A stretch of DNA of 37,796 bases from Opitutus sp. GAS368 (GCA_945903545.1 CAMDOO010000029.1:1-37796); one strand, 5' to 3'; numbered from the stretch's first letter, positions 21,104 to 30,537 are shown. A program made the numbers and translations. The notes: generated by a model not told the origin, from the letters alone.

Positions 21104-23485
21104 TCAGCGCTGGCCGCTGCGCAGCTGCGCCGCGCGGGCCTGTGCCGCGCGCGCTTCCGTCTGCCGGCCGGTCTCGGCGTAGGCCTGGGCCAGCGCCTGG
21201 AACGCGTCGGCATAGTCGGGCTTCAGCGCCACGGCCTGCTCGAATTCCTTCACGGCCGCGGCGACGCGGCCGCTCTGCGCCAGAACCAGCCCAAGGTTGA
21301 AACGGGTGCCGGGGCGGCGCGGATCAAGCGCGAGCGCCTGTTCGAATCGCTGCTGCGCCGCGGGCAATTGTCCCGAGGCGGCCAGCAGCGCCCCCAGCCC
21401 GTCATAGAGCTCGGGCGTCGGGGCCAGCTGCAGGGCCTGTTCCAAACGCGCCATTGCGTCGGTGGTGCGTCCCGTGGCCGCCAGCAGCCGGCCGAGACTC
21501 TCGGCCGCCGCGGGATAATCAGGTCGGACCCGCAACGCCTGCTCGAGGCGCGCGATGGCCGCCGGGTTGCGTCCCGCCTCGGCGTCAATTGAGCCCAGCT
21601 CGAAGAACGCCTCGGCCGCCTGCGGCTGCAGCCGGATGCATTCCTCAAGCGCCGTCACGGCGTCGGCGAGCCGGCCCAGGTCGCGCCGGGCGATGCCGAC
21701 ATTGAGCCACGCCTCGGCATACTTGGGCTTGAGCTCCACCGCGCGCTCAAAGCGGGCCAGCGCCTCGGGGTGACGTCCCAGCTTACCCAGGGCCACGCCA
21801 TAATTGTTCTCCGCCTCCGCCTCGCGGGGACGGATCTCGAGCTCGCGCTGGAAATGCGGGATCGCCTCCTCCATCCGGCCGGTCTGGACGAGCAGGACGC
21901 CGAGGTTCTGGTGCATCATCCACGAGTCCGGATTCCGCCGCAGGCCCTCGCGGTAGAATCCCTCGATCTCGCGGTAGGGGGCGGTCTGCCGCCAAGTGTG
22001 GACCGCGAGGAGGAGCAGTACGGCCGCGACGATGACGATCAGGTAGGGCTGACCCGCTGGGTCGGCCGCGATATCCGATCCCGGCCGGGTCAGCGGCCCA
22101 GCCCTACCCCTGAGCCATTCTCCCAGCGCCACCCCACCCCACGCGGCCATGGCAGCCAGACTCAGGCTCGGCAGGTAGTTCCAATGGTCGGCCACATAGG
22201 AGAACTTGAACGCATAGACGTTGAAGAAGCCGATGGTCGGCACCAGCGAGCCCACAAACAAGAGGTAGCCCGCCAGCGGGCCACGCGCGCGACCCCGGAT
22301 TCGCCAGAGCGCGAACAGCAAGGCCACCGCTCCGACCGGGAAGAGCCATTGCCACCACTGGCCGGCATCAACGTTCCAGCGCGGATAGATAAAGCTCAGC
22401 TCCACCGGCCAGGCGTACTTTGCGAGGTAGAACCAGATCACCCGCCCGGCGAGCACGCCACGTTCGACGAGGCTGAGGTCGTAGTCCTCGCCCTTCGCCC
22501 CGATATAGGAGTGCTCGACCCAGCCGGTGAAGGCGCCAGCGGCAGCACCGCAGAGGATCCATGGCACCAAGGGGACCCAAGTGCTGCGCTCCAACCGGCC
22601 GGTCCGCCACCACGCCAGGACCAACAGGGCGCAAGGCAGGCTTGCAGTCAGAGATTTGGAAAGCAGGGCGAGAACGAAGAATCCTGTCGCGAGCCAGTAC
22701 CCAGGGCTGCGCCACCACAGGTAGGGCTGACTCGGTGAGTCAGCCGCGATGATCGATTGCGATCCCGGCTGAGGCACCCCCTCGACAGGCTCGGGGCCCT
22801 GAGCCCGTCGAACGGGCGCCTCTGCCCCACCTCGATCCATCGATCCCGGCCGGCTCGTCGAGCCAGCCCTACCCTCAGCGTCCTGCCACCGCAGCCAAAC
22901 CAGCCCCGCCAACAGATACCACAGCAGCGAAAACGTGTTCTTCTGCTCCGAGATCCACGCGACAGATTCCACATAGACCGGGTGCACGGCAAAGATCAGG
23001 CCGGAGAGCAGCGCAATTGCGCTGCTTGCGGCTCGATGATCCGAGGGTCGGAGGGTCCGAGGGTCGGCTTTCTGAGTCTCCGACCCTCCGATCTTCTGCC
23101 CCTCAGGCGCGAACAGCCTCGCCACCACCACCGCCAGCAGCATCGCGCACCCGGCGTGGAGCAGCACGTTCACCAGATGATACCCAAACGGCGCGTCGCC
23201 CCAGAGCCGGTGTTGCAGCCAAAAAAAACTGTGGAGCAGCGGATAATACTGCTCCGTCGCCCCCACCTCGAACCAGATGCGTCCCAGCCCCGCAAAAGAC
23301 TGCAGCTCCCCGCGCGTCACGTAGTCCGCATCGTTCCAGATAAAGCCCCCGCGCAGCGCGGGCAGGTAAACCAGGATCGCCACCAAGCCCACCAATGCCA
23401 GCTGCCAGGCCGGGAGCGCGCCGAATCGACGCGAGTCCTCGGCCCGGACAACCGGGCGGGATTTGGAGCGCGAGGATTCGGACAT
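21104..23485 (-). CDS. TMTC-like polytopic membrane protein with C-terminal TPR array, containing three repeat-derived insertions
   Basis: The 793-residue protein has about ten hydrophobic segments in its first 500 residues and then some eight TPR units (about 505-790). The N-terminal half resembles TMTC-type GT-C glycosyltransferases: an acidic motif in GFIWNDADYV (47-56) and HPVYVESVAWISEQKNTFS (168-186), a well-conserved signature there. It may transfer sugar from a lipid carrier on the outer face of the membrane, the TPRs being extracytoplasmic; substrate unknown. Three stretches do not fit the family: residues 131-150, 205-255 and 460-482. Each is encoded by a palindromic repeat and lies in a loop between hydrophobic segments. 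The reading frame stays open through all three. The start ATG is 8 nt from another heptamer repeat. Confidence 0.85.
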   Translation of the reverse strand: MSESSRSKSRPVVRAEDSRRFGALPAWQLALVGLVAILVYLPALRGGFIWNDADYVTRGELQSFAGLGRIWFEVGATEQYYPLLHSFFWLQHRLWGDAPFGYHLVNVLLHAGCAMLLAVVVARLFAPEGQKIGGSETQKADPRTLRPSDHRAASSAIALLSGLIFAVHPVYVESVAWISEQKNTFSLLWYLLAGLVWLRWQDAEGRAGSTSRPGSMDRGGAEAPVRRAQGPEPVEGVPQPGSQSIIAADSPSQPYLWWRSPGYWLATGFFVLALLSKSLTASLPCALLVLAWWRTGRLERSTWVPLVPWILCGAAAGAFTGWVEHSYIGAKGEDYDLSLVERGVLAGRVIWFYLAKYAWPVELSFIYPRWNVDAGQWWQWLFPVGAVALLFALWRIRGRARGPLAGYLLFVGSLVPTIGFFNVYAFKFSYVADHWNYLPSLSLAAMAAWGGVALGEWLRGRAGPLTRPGSDIAADPAGQPYLIVIVAAVLLLLAVHTWRQTAPYREIEGFYREGLRRNPDSWMMHQNLGVLLVQTGRMEEAIPHFQRELEIRPREAEAENNYGVALGKLGRHPEALARFERAVELKPKYAEAWLNVGIARRDLGRLADAVTALEECIRLQPQAAEAFFELGSIDAEAGRNPAAIARLEQALRVRPDYPAAAESLGRLLAATGRTTDAMARLEQALQLAPTPELYDGLGALLAASGQLPAAQQRFEQALALDPRRPGTRFNLGLVLAQSGRVAAAVKEFEQAVALKPDYADAFQALAQAYAETGRQTEARAAQARAAQLRSGQR
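22043..22107. repeat. In-frame REP pair, GTAGGGCTG family, coding copy A
   Basis: GTAGGGCTG (22043) and CAGCCCTAC (ending 22107) bound two hairpins, the left with stem GGCTGACCC around GCT, the right with GGCCGGGTC around AGC. It lies wholly inside the membrane TPR gene and encodes residues about 460-482 (GPLTRPGSDIAADPAGQPYL). Comparison with the copy at 22721 shows compensatory stem changes. Confidence 0.88.
22721..22872. repeat. In-frame composite REP pair, GTAGGGCTG family, coding copy B
   Basis: GTAGGGCTG (22721) and CAGCCCTAC (ending 22872) bound hairpins with a perfect 9-bp stem GGCTGACTC around GGT (left) and GGCCGGCTC around GTC (right). Nested in the middle (about 22780-22816) is another palindrome with core GCTCGGGGCCCTGAG, also found near 28905 and 30491. 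The whole adds about 51 codons (residues 205-255) to the membrane TPR protein without a stop. Confidence 0.88.
23038..23093. repeat. In-frame inverted repeat with GGAGGGTC-type octamers
   Basis: The left arm contains tandem octamers (CGAGGGTC, GGAGGGTC, CGAGGGTC), the right arm the reverse complement CCGACCCTCCGATC (23080-23093). It encodes residues about 131-150 of the membrane TPR protein. Its unit is unlike the GTAG-headed pairs, so this gene carries coding insertions of two different repeat classes. Confidence 0.75.
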
Positions 23486-23492
23486 TGCAGGA

Positions 23493-23580
23493 AGTGACGA
23501 GTGACAGGTGACGAGTGATGAGGGGATTCCCGGCTGTGACTGGTGACAAGCTCGTCACCCGTCACTCGTCACCCGTCTCT
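23493..23580. repeat. Inverted repeat with arms of tandem AGTGACG heptamers, copy 2
   Basis: The left arm (from 23493) reads AGTGACG, AGTGACA, GGTGACG, AGTGATG. The right arm (23551-23580) is reverse-complementary heptamers. The centre differs from copy 1 (8159-8250). It fills the space between the acsA stop (23587) and the membrane TPR gene start (23485). Confidence 0.85.
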
Positions 23581-23586
23581 CAAATT

Positions 23587-25536
23587 TCACTCCTCACTCT
23601 GCAGCGCAGCCACCACGGAGAAATCCTCCAGCGTCGTGATGTCGCCCTTCACGTCGCCGCCACCGGCGATTTCCTTGAGGATGCGGCGCATGATTTTTCC
23701 GCTGCGGGTCTTCGGCAGGCCGGCGGCGAAACGCACGTCGTCCGGACGCGCCAGCGCGCCGATCTCCTTGGCCACGTGGGCGCGGAGCGCTTCCTTCAGC
23801 TCGGGCGAGGCAAGGGAGCCGTTCTTGAGCGTCACGAAGCACACCAGCGCGTGGCCCTTCAGCGCGTCGGGGCGGCCGACCGTGGCGGCCTCGGCGACGG
23901 CGGGGTGCGACACCAGCGCACTCTCCACCTCGGCGGTGCCGATGCGGTGACCGGAGACGTTGAGCACGTCGTCGATGCGGCCGACCACCCAGAGGTAGCC
24001 GTCCTCGTCGAAGCGCGCGCCATCGCCGGCAAAGTAATAACCCTCGAGCTCGGTCCAGTACTGTTTCTTGAAGCGGTCGTCGTCGCCCCAGAGCGTGCGG
24101 AGCATCGAGGGCCACGGCTTCGCGAGGAAGAGCCGGCCACCGGAACCCTTTGGCACCGCGACGCCCTTCTCGTCGAGGATCACCGGGACGACGCCGAAGT
24201 ACGGCCGTGTGCACGAGCCGGGCTTCGTCGGCGTGATGCCGGGGAGCGGCGAGACCATGATCGCGCCGGTCTCGGTCTGCCACCACGTGTCCACGATCGG
24301 GCAGCGTTTCTTGCCGATGAGGTTGTGGTACCACATCCAGGCCTCGGGATTGATCGGCTCGCCGACGGAGCCGAGCAGCCGGAGCGACTTGAGGCTGTGG
24401 CGCTTCACGTAGTCGTCGCCCCAGCGCATGAAAGCCCGGATGGCGGTCGGCGCCGTGTAGAAGATGGTGACCCCGTGGCGGTCGATCATTTCCCAGAAGC
24501 GGTCGGGCTCCGGATGGTTCGGCGCGCCCTCGTACATGAAGACCGTGGCGCCATTCGCGAGCGGGCCGTAGACGACATAGCTGTGCCCGGTGACCCAGCC
24601 GATGTCGGCCGTGCAGAAATAGACGTCGGTCTCCTTGAGGTCGAAGACGTGCTTCGTCGTCATCGTCACCCCGAGCAGGTAGCCCGCGGTCGTGTGCAGC
24701 ACGCCCTTGGGTTTTCCCGTCGAGCCGCTAGTGTAGAGGATGAAGAGCGGGTGCTCGCTGTCGAAGGCCTTGGCCGCGTGCTCGGCCGGCACGCCGGCGA
24801 CGAACTCGTGCCACCAGCGGTCGCGCCCCTCGGTCATTTCCACCAGCTGGCCGGTGCGGCGCAGGACGATGACATGCTCCACGCTGGGGGTGTTGACGAC
24901 GGCGCGGTCGACGTTGGCCTTGAGCTCGACGATCTTGCCGCGGCGCCAGCCGCCATCGGCCGTGATGATCAGCTTCGCTTTGCAGTCGTTGACCCGGTCC
25001 TTGATCGATTCGGAACTGAAGCCGCCAAAGATCACCGTGTGGACCGCCCCGAGACGCGCGCAAGCGAGCATCGCCACGACGGCCTCCGGCACCATCGGCA
25101 TGTAGATGGCAACGCGGTCGCCCTTCACGAGCCCGAGCCGCGCGAGCGCGGCGGCGAAACGGCAGACCTCGCGATGCAACTGCTTGTAGGTCAGCGTGCG
25201 GACATCCCCCGGCTCACCTTCGAAGATCAGCGCCGCCTTGTTCTCGCGGGCCGTGCCGAGGTGCCGGTCGAGGCAGTTTTCGGCCACGTTCAGCTGCCCG
25301 CCGCCGAACCACTTTGCGTGGGGCAGCTTCCAGTCGAGCACGCGCTTGAAGGGCTTGCGCCAAGAGAGGAATTCCTTCGCCTGCCGCCCCCAGAATTTTT
25401 CTGGGCTATTGACAGATTCCGCGTAGAGCCTTTTGTAAGCCGCATCGCTCCCAAGATTTGCTTGGGCTTTGAACTCGGCCGAGGGCCTGAACTTCCGGTG
25501 TTCCCGGGAAACTGAGGTAATCGTCTGGTCTGTCAC
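23587..25536 (-). CDS. acsA: Acetyl-coenzyme A synthetase
   Basis: The 649-residue protein activates acetate to acetyl-CoA through acetyl-AMP. The ATP loop is [12 protein letters not shown] (268-279), followed by [25 protein letters not shown] and [15 protein letters not shown]. The C-terminal domain holds [13 protein letters not shown] with K614, the lysine that in this family is reversibly acetylated to switch the enzyme off. Length is normal. The start is GTG at 25536; no in-frame ATG lies nearby. It is divergent from rho, with 104 bp between the starts. No acetyltransferase or deacetylase gene is in the window. Confidence 0.98.
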   Translation of the reverse strand: MTDQTITSVSREHRKFRPSAEFKAQANLGSDAAYKRLYAESVNSPEKFWGRQAKEFLSWRKPFKRVLDWKLPHAKWFGGGQLNVAENCLDRHLGTARENKAALIFEGEPGDVRTLTYKQLHREVCRFAAALARLGLVKGDRVAIYMPMVPEAVVAMLACARLGAVHTVIFGGFSSESIKDRVNDCKAKLIITADGGWRRGKIVELKANVDRAVVNTPSVEHVIVLRRTGQLVEMTEGRDRWWHEFVAGVPAEHAAKAFDSEHPLFILYTSGSTGKPKGVLHTTAGYLLGVTMTTKHVFDLKETDVYFCTADIGWVTGHSYVVYGPLANGATVFMYEGAPNHPEPDRFWEMIDRHGVTIFYTAPTAIRAFMRWGDDYVKRHSLKSLRLLGSVGEPINPEAWMWYHNLIGKKRCPIVDTWWQTETGAIMVSPLPGITPTKPGSCTRPYFGVVPVILDEKGVAVPKGSGGRLFLAKPWPSMLRTLWGDDDRFKKQYWTELEGYYFAGDGARFDEDGYLWVVGRIDDVLNVSGHRIGTAEVESALVSHPAVAEAATVGRPDALKGHALVCFVTLKNGSLASPELKEALRAHVAKEIGALARPDDVRFAAGLPKTRSGKIMRRILKEIAGGGDVKGDITTLEDFSVVAALQSEE

Positions 25537-25640
25537 GTGAGTGGCTGATTTTTGGGGTTAAGGTCGTGCCAACGCACCCTTTATCCCGTCACGAGTTTCG
25601 AGCGTCAAGCGCGCGGGGAGCATTCCCGTCTCTAGTCCAA

Positions 25641-26849
25641 ATGGAAAATTCGTCTTCGCCCGCTCCCGCGGGCCACCCCCCCGTCGCGGCCCCCGCCGCC
25701 GGCGCTCCCTCCGCCCCGCCCGCCCCCGTGGAACAGCCGGTGATCCGGGTTTCCGGCATCCTCGACATCGACATCACCCGCGGCGGCAACGGCCAGTTGC
25801 TCGATATCGCCAAGGGCGGCAAGCGCCGCCCGTCCGACCCCTTTGTCCCGAAGGAACTCATCCGGCGCTTCAAGCTCCGCACCGGCAGCCTGATCGGCGG
25901 CACCACCTTTCCGCCCGACGGCCGCTTCCCGAACCCGAAGATGAAGTTCATTGAGAATGTCGACGGGCTTGAGATCGACACCCGCCGCCACACGCCCGAC
26001 TTCAACTCCCTCACCACCGTCTCGCCCAACCAGTTCCTCAAGATGGAGCTGAAGGACGGGCGCCTGACCACCCGGGCCGTCGACCTCTTCTGCCCGATCG
26101 GCAAGGGCACCCGCGGACTGATCGTCGCCCCGCCCCGCACCGGCAAGACCACCCTGCTGCGCGACATGGCCCTCGGCGTCCTCGAGAACAATCCCGAGTG
26201 CATCGTGATGATCCTCCTCGTCGACGAGCGCCCGGAGGAGGTCACGGACTTCCGCCGCAACGTGCCCGCCGAGGTCTGGGCCTCGTCCAACGACGAGCAG
26301 ATCGAGAACCATCTCCGCATCGCCGACCTCTGCATCGAGCGCGCCAAGCGCCTCGTCGAGACCGGCAAGGACGTCGTGCTCTTCCTCGACTCCATCACCC
26401 GCCTCGCCCGCGCCCACAACACGGCCAAGAACAGCGGCCGCACCGGCTCCGGCGGCCTTGACGTCCGCGCGCTGGAGAAGCCCCGTCAGCTCTTCGCCGC
26501 CGCCCGCAAGACCGAGGAGGCCGGCTCCCTCACCATCATCGCCTCCGTGCTCGTCGAGACCGGTAGCCGGATGGACGACGTGATCTTCCAAGAATTCAAG
26601 GGCACCGGCAACATGGAGCTCGTCCTCGACCGCAAGGCCGCCGAGATGCGCCTTTGGCCCGCCATCAACATCGCCTCCTCCGGCACCCGTAAGGAGGAGC
26701 TCCTGATCGATGCCAAGACGCTGGAGGGCATCCACTTCTTCCGCCGCGCCCTCGTGCAGCAGAAGATCGAGGAGGCCACCGAGACCATGATCGCGCGGCT
26801 GTCCAAGACCAAGACCAACGCCGAGTTCCTCAAGTTGATCGCCCGCTAG
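25641..26849 (+). CDS. rho: Transcription termination factor Rho with unusual primary RNA-binding site
   Basis: From the ATG at 25641 the protein has 402 residues. Rho is a hexameric RNA translocase that ends transcription of untranslated RNA. Residues 1-30 are an Ala/Pro-rich tail replacing the usual N-terminal helical domain. The cold-shock RNA-binding domain follows, but the aromatic RNP1 motif (GFGFLR in E. coli) reads GNGQLLD here (50-55). The ATPase core is intact: APPRTGKT (163-170), VDERPEEVTDFRRN, FLDSITRLARAHN, and EEAGSLTIIASVLVETGSRM including the Q/R-loop region. The loss of the aromatic pair should change how RNA is first bound. A GTG start at 25566 would add 25 residues and is less likely. 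No Shine-Dalgarno is visible. Confidence 0.96.
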   Translation: MENSSSPAPAGHPPVAAPAAGAPSAPPAPVEQPVIRVSGILDIDITRGGNGQLLDIAKGGKRRPSDPFVPKELIRRFKLRTGSLIGGTTFPPDGRFPNPKMKFIENVDGLEIDTRRHTPDFNSLTTVSPNQFLKMELKDGRLTTRAVDLFCPIGKGTRGLIVAPPRTGKTTLLRDMALGVLENNPECIVMILLVDERPEEVTDFRRNVPAEVWASSNDEQIENHLRIADLCIERAKRLVETGKDVVLFLDSITRLARAHNTAKNSGRTGSGGLDVRALEKPRQLFAAARKTEEAGSLTIIASVLVETGSRMDDVIFQEFKGTGNMELVLDRKAAEMRLWPAINIASSGTRKEELLIDAKTLEGIHFFRRALVQQKIEEATETMIARLSKTKTNAEFLKLIAR

Positions 26850-26920
26850 CCCGCGAACCCCTTCGCCGCCACCTTTCCCGTTTTCCCTCGTCTTTAGCTA
26901 ACACCACCACCGACCACCGC

Positions 26921-28681
26921 ATGCACAGTTTTTCCGAGCAATGTCTCGACATGGCCCGCTCGATCCTGGGCCACAACCTGGATTCCATTCAGCCTGACGG
27001 CACCACCCTCCCGACCAACGGCGAGCTGCCCCGTCCCGACGAGCCCGGCCACGTGGCCTTCGCGCTCGGCGAGTATTACCGCACCACCGGCGAGTCCACC
27101 TTGGGCGGCTACGACCTCTTCGACCTCGCGGCCCGCTCCATCACGGCCCAGATGTTCACCGAGCCCGCGGCCGAGAACGGCCTGGCCTATGCCTCCCTCG
27201 GCCTCCTCTGCTTCGGCCCCTCCAAGGAGCGCAATCCCGTCTGGGAACGCCTCGTCGAGGAAACCCAGGTCCGCATCGACAAGCAGCTGCTCCACCGCAG
27301 CGACTACGACAACCACTGGCAGGCGTTCAACGTCGCCAAGGCCGTCGCCCGCTTCAGCCTTGGCCTCTCCAAGAAGGACGAGACCTCGCGCCTGATCGAG
27401 CGCATGGTCGACCGCATCGGCCAAACCAGCTCCTCCGGCTTCTTCGACGACGCCACCGAGGGCTTCGGCGGCAACTTCAACCTCTACGGCGTGATGAGCT
27501 TCGTGTTCATCCGCTCGGCCCTGCAGCTCCACGCCAACAGCGGTGTGCGCGACCGCAAGCTGCCCACCCTCCGCACCTACGCGGAGAGATACATCAAGAT
27601 GATGCCCGACCTCGTCCGCGCGGACGGGCTCGGCTGGGCGTTCGGCCGCGCCGCCGGCGCCTACGGCCAGATGCACTGCATCAGCCTCATCCTCCAGGGT
27701 CTCCGTGACGGCTGGATTCCCGACGACCAGAAGGTGAAGTACTACGACATCCTCCGTCGCCTGTTCATCTTCTTTTACCAGACCTACCTCGACCAGGAGC
27801 ACGGCTTTCTTGACCTGCGCGACGACGAGCGCACCGCCTACTCCAACCACACCACGCGGATGGCGAACTTCGACGCCGCGCGCTACCTCTGCCAGTGGGC
27901 CCGCCTCGCCAAGACCATCCAGATGCCCGGCGGCAACCCGAAGCCCGAGCCGGCCCGCTCCAGCGGCCGCTTCGTCATCTTCGACAAGTCCAACCGCAAG
28001 GAGCAGGGCCTTTTCCTCTACCGCGACGCCGAGAGCGGCCTGCACCTGCAGGTCCCGCTCATCAGCTCCGGCAAGAAGCTCACCTCCGACTCGCTCACGT
28101 TCCCGCACAGCCCGGGCGTGTTCGACTGGCCGAACAACGTCTACCTGCCGATCATGCTCCCCGAGCTCACTTTCGGCGAGCACGTCACCCTCCCCGCCTT
28201 CTACGGCAAGAACTGCGTCACTGGCCTCGGCCTGCGCAACAGCTTCTACTTCCGCTACGACCAGCCCGAGTTGATCAACCTCAAGGAGGAGTTCGTGAAG
28301 GGCCTCGGCAGCGTGAAGGTCCAGTGGAACTTCACCGGCAGCAAGATCAGCTGCGAGTTCGCCTACAACGTGAAGCAGCAGGTCACGCTCGACAAGTTCC
28401 GCTACGCCCTCGCCGTCGCCGCGCCGCACTCGAAGTACCGCGTGGGTGGCTCGCCCACCCTCGGCGCCCTCGGCCACCGGTGCAGCGTCTCGAAGAACGA
28501 CTTCCAGGCCGCCTGGATGGAAACCGAGGTCGTCACCGCCGACCCCACCTACCGCACCAACTACGGCAAGATCCATTACCTGCAGTACCTCGTGCGCGAC
28601 CACCCGCTCGTCATGCGCCCCGGCCACACCTACCGCCTCGCGGTGGAGTTCGAGCCGGATGTCACTGCGATCGAGGGCTGA
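26921..28681 (+). CDS. Large uncharacterised protein, possible alpha-toroid plus beta-sandwich fold
   Basis: The 586-residue protein is not one I can name. Residues 1 to about 330 look all-helical with repeated aromatic and glycine-rich turns (DYDNHWQAFNVAKAVARFSL, ADGLGWAFGRAAGAYGQMHC). Residues about 345-586 look beta-rich and end in RLAVEFEPDVTAIEG. Helical toroid followed by beta-sandwich is the plan of heparinase II/III-like and other polysaccharide lyases and of DUF2264-type proteins, and the phrase resembling DG..FGR is shared with those, but the similarity is only by eye. There is no signal peptide, so it would act on material inside the cell. It lies 71 nt after rho in the same direction, with no terminator seen between them, so co-transcription is possible. 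Confidence 0.72.
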   Translation: MHSFSEQCLDMARSILGHNLDSIQPDGTTLPTNGELPRPDEPGHVAFALGEYYRTTGESTLGGYDLFDLAARSITAQMFTEPAAENGLAYASLGLLCFGPSKERNPVWERLVEETQVRIDKQLLHRSDYDNHWQAFNVAKAVARFSLGLSKKDETSRLIERMVDRIGQTSSSGFFDDATEGFGGNFNLYGVMSFVFIRSALQLHANSGVRDRKLPTLRTYAERYIKMMPDLVRADGLGWAFGRAAGAYGQMHCISLILQGLRDGWIPDDQKVKYYDILRRLFIFFYQTYLDQEHGFLDLRDDERTAYSNHTTRMANFDAARYLCQWARLAKTIQMPGGNPKPEPARSSGRFVIFDKSNRKEQGLFLYRDAESGLHLQVPLISSGKKLTSDSLTFPHSPGVFDWPNNVYLPIMLPELTFGEHVTLPAFYGKNCVTGLGLRNSFYFRYDQPELINLKEEFVKGLGSVKVQWNFTGSKISCEFAYNVKQQVTLDKFRYALAVAAPHSKYRVGGSPTLGALGHRCSVSKNDFQAAWMETEVVTADPTYRTNYGKIHYLQYLVRDHPLVMRPGHTYRLAVEFEPDVTAIEG

Positions 28682-29082
28682 TCGCCCTCGAAGTTCGAAG
28701 TAACAAGTTTCAAGTAGCAAGAAGACGGATCCAGGGTAGCGAGCACCCGCGCCGTGGCGCGGCCTCTCCTGAGAGAAACCGATCCACCGGCAGAGGTCCG
28801 CCGGTGCTACAGCATCGAGATTGGGTGTAGCTCGGGCAGACCCCTGCCCGGGGATCGGGTATGTTTCATGAGAGGGCTGGCTCGACGAGTCCCCCGACCC
28901 GCTCGGGGCCTTGAGCTCGTCGAAACCGCCGGCCGCGATGATTGAGGTAAGGCTGACTCGGTGAGTCAGCCGGATCTTGATCCATGCATTAATCGCGGCC
29001 GAGGCACAGCCTCAGCTCTACCGCGATCTCCTCTGCCAATTCCCACTTGGCACTTGTTACTTGGTCCTTGTTACTTCGCCCA
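28682..29082. repeat. 400-bp gene-free island of nested palindromic repeats
   Basis: No credible gene is present. Outer arms are tandem CAAGTRN-type heptamers (28690-28724, and reverse-complementary at about 29036-29080, touching the hisF ATG). Inside lie, in order: a GTAG...CTAC pair (28736-28810), a solo GTAG unit with hairpin GGGCAG-ACCC-CTGCCC (from 28827), a GGCTGGCTCGACGAG unit (about 28874), a GCTCGGGGCCTTGAG palindrome (about 28888-28924), and a GTAA...CTAC pair (28947-29021) carrying the same 9-bp stem, GGCTGACTC, as the coding element at 22721. It fills the gap upstream of hisF completely. Confidence 0.8.
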
Positions 29083-29844
<762 letters not shown>

Positions 29845-29847
29845 CAA

Positions 29848-29888
29848 CTCGTTCTCGTTTTCGTTCTCTTACTCGTTCTCATTCTCGG
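29848..29888. repeat. Tandem CTCGTT hexamers after hisF
   Basis: Seven degenerate hexamers (CTCGTT, CTCGTT, TTCGTT, CTCTTA, CTCGTT, CTCATT, CTCGG) start three bases after the hisF stop. No inverted partner is seen. It is pyrimidine-rich on the coding strand. Confidence 0.6.
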
Positions 29889-29942
29889 ATATCCGATCCG
29901 TCTGAACCGCGGATTCCGTAGATTGACGCTGATTTATATTTC

Positions 29943-30005
29943 CGGATGAAGGCACGCGGGCAGCACCAGATCTCATTCGAGATGTAGTCCAGGTGCCCTC
30001 AACCG
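29943..30005. repeat. REP pair of the GGTGCCCTCACC family, copy 2
   Basis: The right unit (29984-30005) reads GTAGTCCAGGTGCCCTCA and matches the family at 9054-9120. The left arm is a degenerate reverse complement (CGGATGAAGGCACGCGGG). Both copies also share GATCTCAT in the centre. A GTG inside the right arm (29993) is in frame with the DCC-family gene. Confidence 0.7.
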
Positions 30006-30025
30006 TAGATTCCATCGCATCTCAA

Positions 30026-30457
30026 GTGAGCCCCTCCGATCCCAACCACCCCGGCCCGATCCTGTTCTACGACGGGGAATGCGGTCTGTGCCAGCGGCTC
30101 ATCCGGCGTCTGCTGGCACTCGACCAGCGCGGCGGGCTCCGCCTCGCCCCGCTGCAAGGCCCGACTGCCCAAGCGTGGCTGCGCGAGCGCGGCCTGCCGA
30201 CCAAGGACTTCCAGTCGCTGATCTTCCTCCCGGAGGGCCTGCGGGGCCGATGCGGTCACCTCCGCAAGACCGACGGGGTCATCGCGGCCCTCCATGCCAG
30301 CGGCCATCCCCGCATGGCCCGCTACCTCAGGCTGGTCCCCCGCAAGGTGCGCGATACGGGCTACCAATTTGTGGCCCGGTTGCGGCACAGCGTCTTCGGT
30401 GCCTGGAAAACCGGCCAGCCCATGCGGCCGGAGTGGAAGTCACGTTTTCTGGCGTGA
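30026..30457 (+). CDS. DCC-family (DUF393) thiol-disulfide oxidoreductase-like protein
   Basis: The protein of about 143 residues carries the family signature LFYDGECGLCQR, with a thioredoxin-like CxxC pair (C19 and C22 from this start), and later RGRCGHLRKTDGVIAAL. The DUF393 family is named for its DxxCxxC motif and is assumed to be a redox protein, though few members have been studied. No signal peptide is visible. There is no in-frame ATG; the start must be a GTG, either 30026 or 29993, the latter inside the REP unit at 29984-30005. I prefer 30026, with low certainty. Its neighbours give no hint of a partner. Confidence 0.83.
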   Translation: MSPSDPNHPGPILFYDGECGLCQRLIRRLLALDQRGGLRLAPLQGPTAQAWLRERGLPTKDFQSLIFLPEGLRGRCGHLRKTDGVIAALHASGHPRMARYLRLVPRKVRDTGYQFVARLRHSVFGAWKTGQPMRPEWKSRFLA

Positions 30458-30483
30458 CGCTCCGACAGGGCGCGCGACTCCCT

Positions 30484-30537
30484 CGTCCAAGCTCGGGGCC
30501 CTGAGTCTGTCGAAGGGCTCCGTCGAGGCGACCCTAC
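30484..30537. repeat. Palindromic element with GCTCGGGGCCCTGAG core ending in CTAC
   Basis: The core GCTCGGGGCCCTGAG (from 30491) is shared with the nested part of the coding element at 22780-22816 and, with one change, with the island near 28905. The element ends in CTAC (30534-30537). Read on the minus strand this is GTAG, whose TAG is the stop codon of the phosphodiester glycosidase gene. Confidence 0.6.

Noticed and set aside
23515-25515. 666-codon plus-strand open frame opposite acsA
   Set aside because: It is a shadow of acsA: composition is rich in Arg, Val, Asp, His without motifs, while acsA has all expected motifs.
26894-28720. 608-codon minus-strand open frame opposite the large uncharacterised gene
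   Set aside because: Val/Glu/Ala/Gly-rich without recognisable domains, typical of antisense frames at high GC; the plus frame has balanced composition and aromatic conservation.
28682-29082. CRISPR array in the repeat-rich gap before hisF
   Set aside because: Repeats are of different families, nested and inverted; there are no regularly spaced identical direct repeats and no cas genes.
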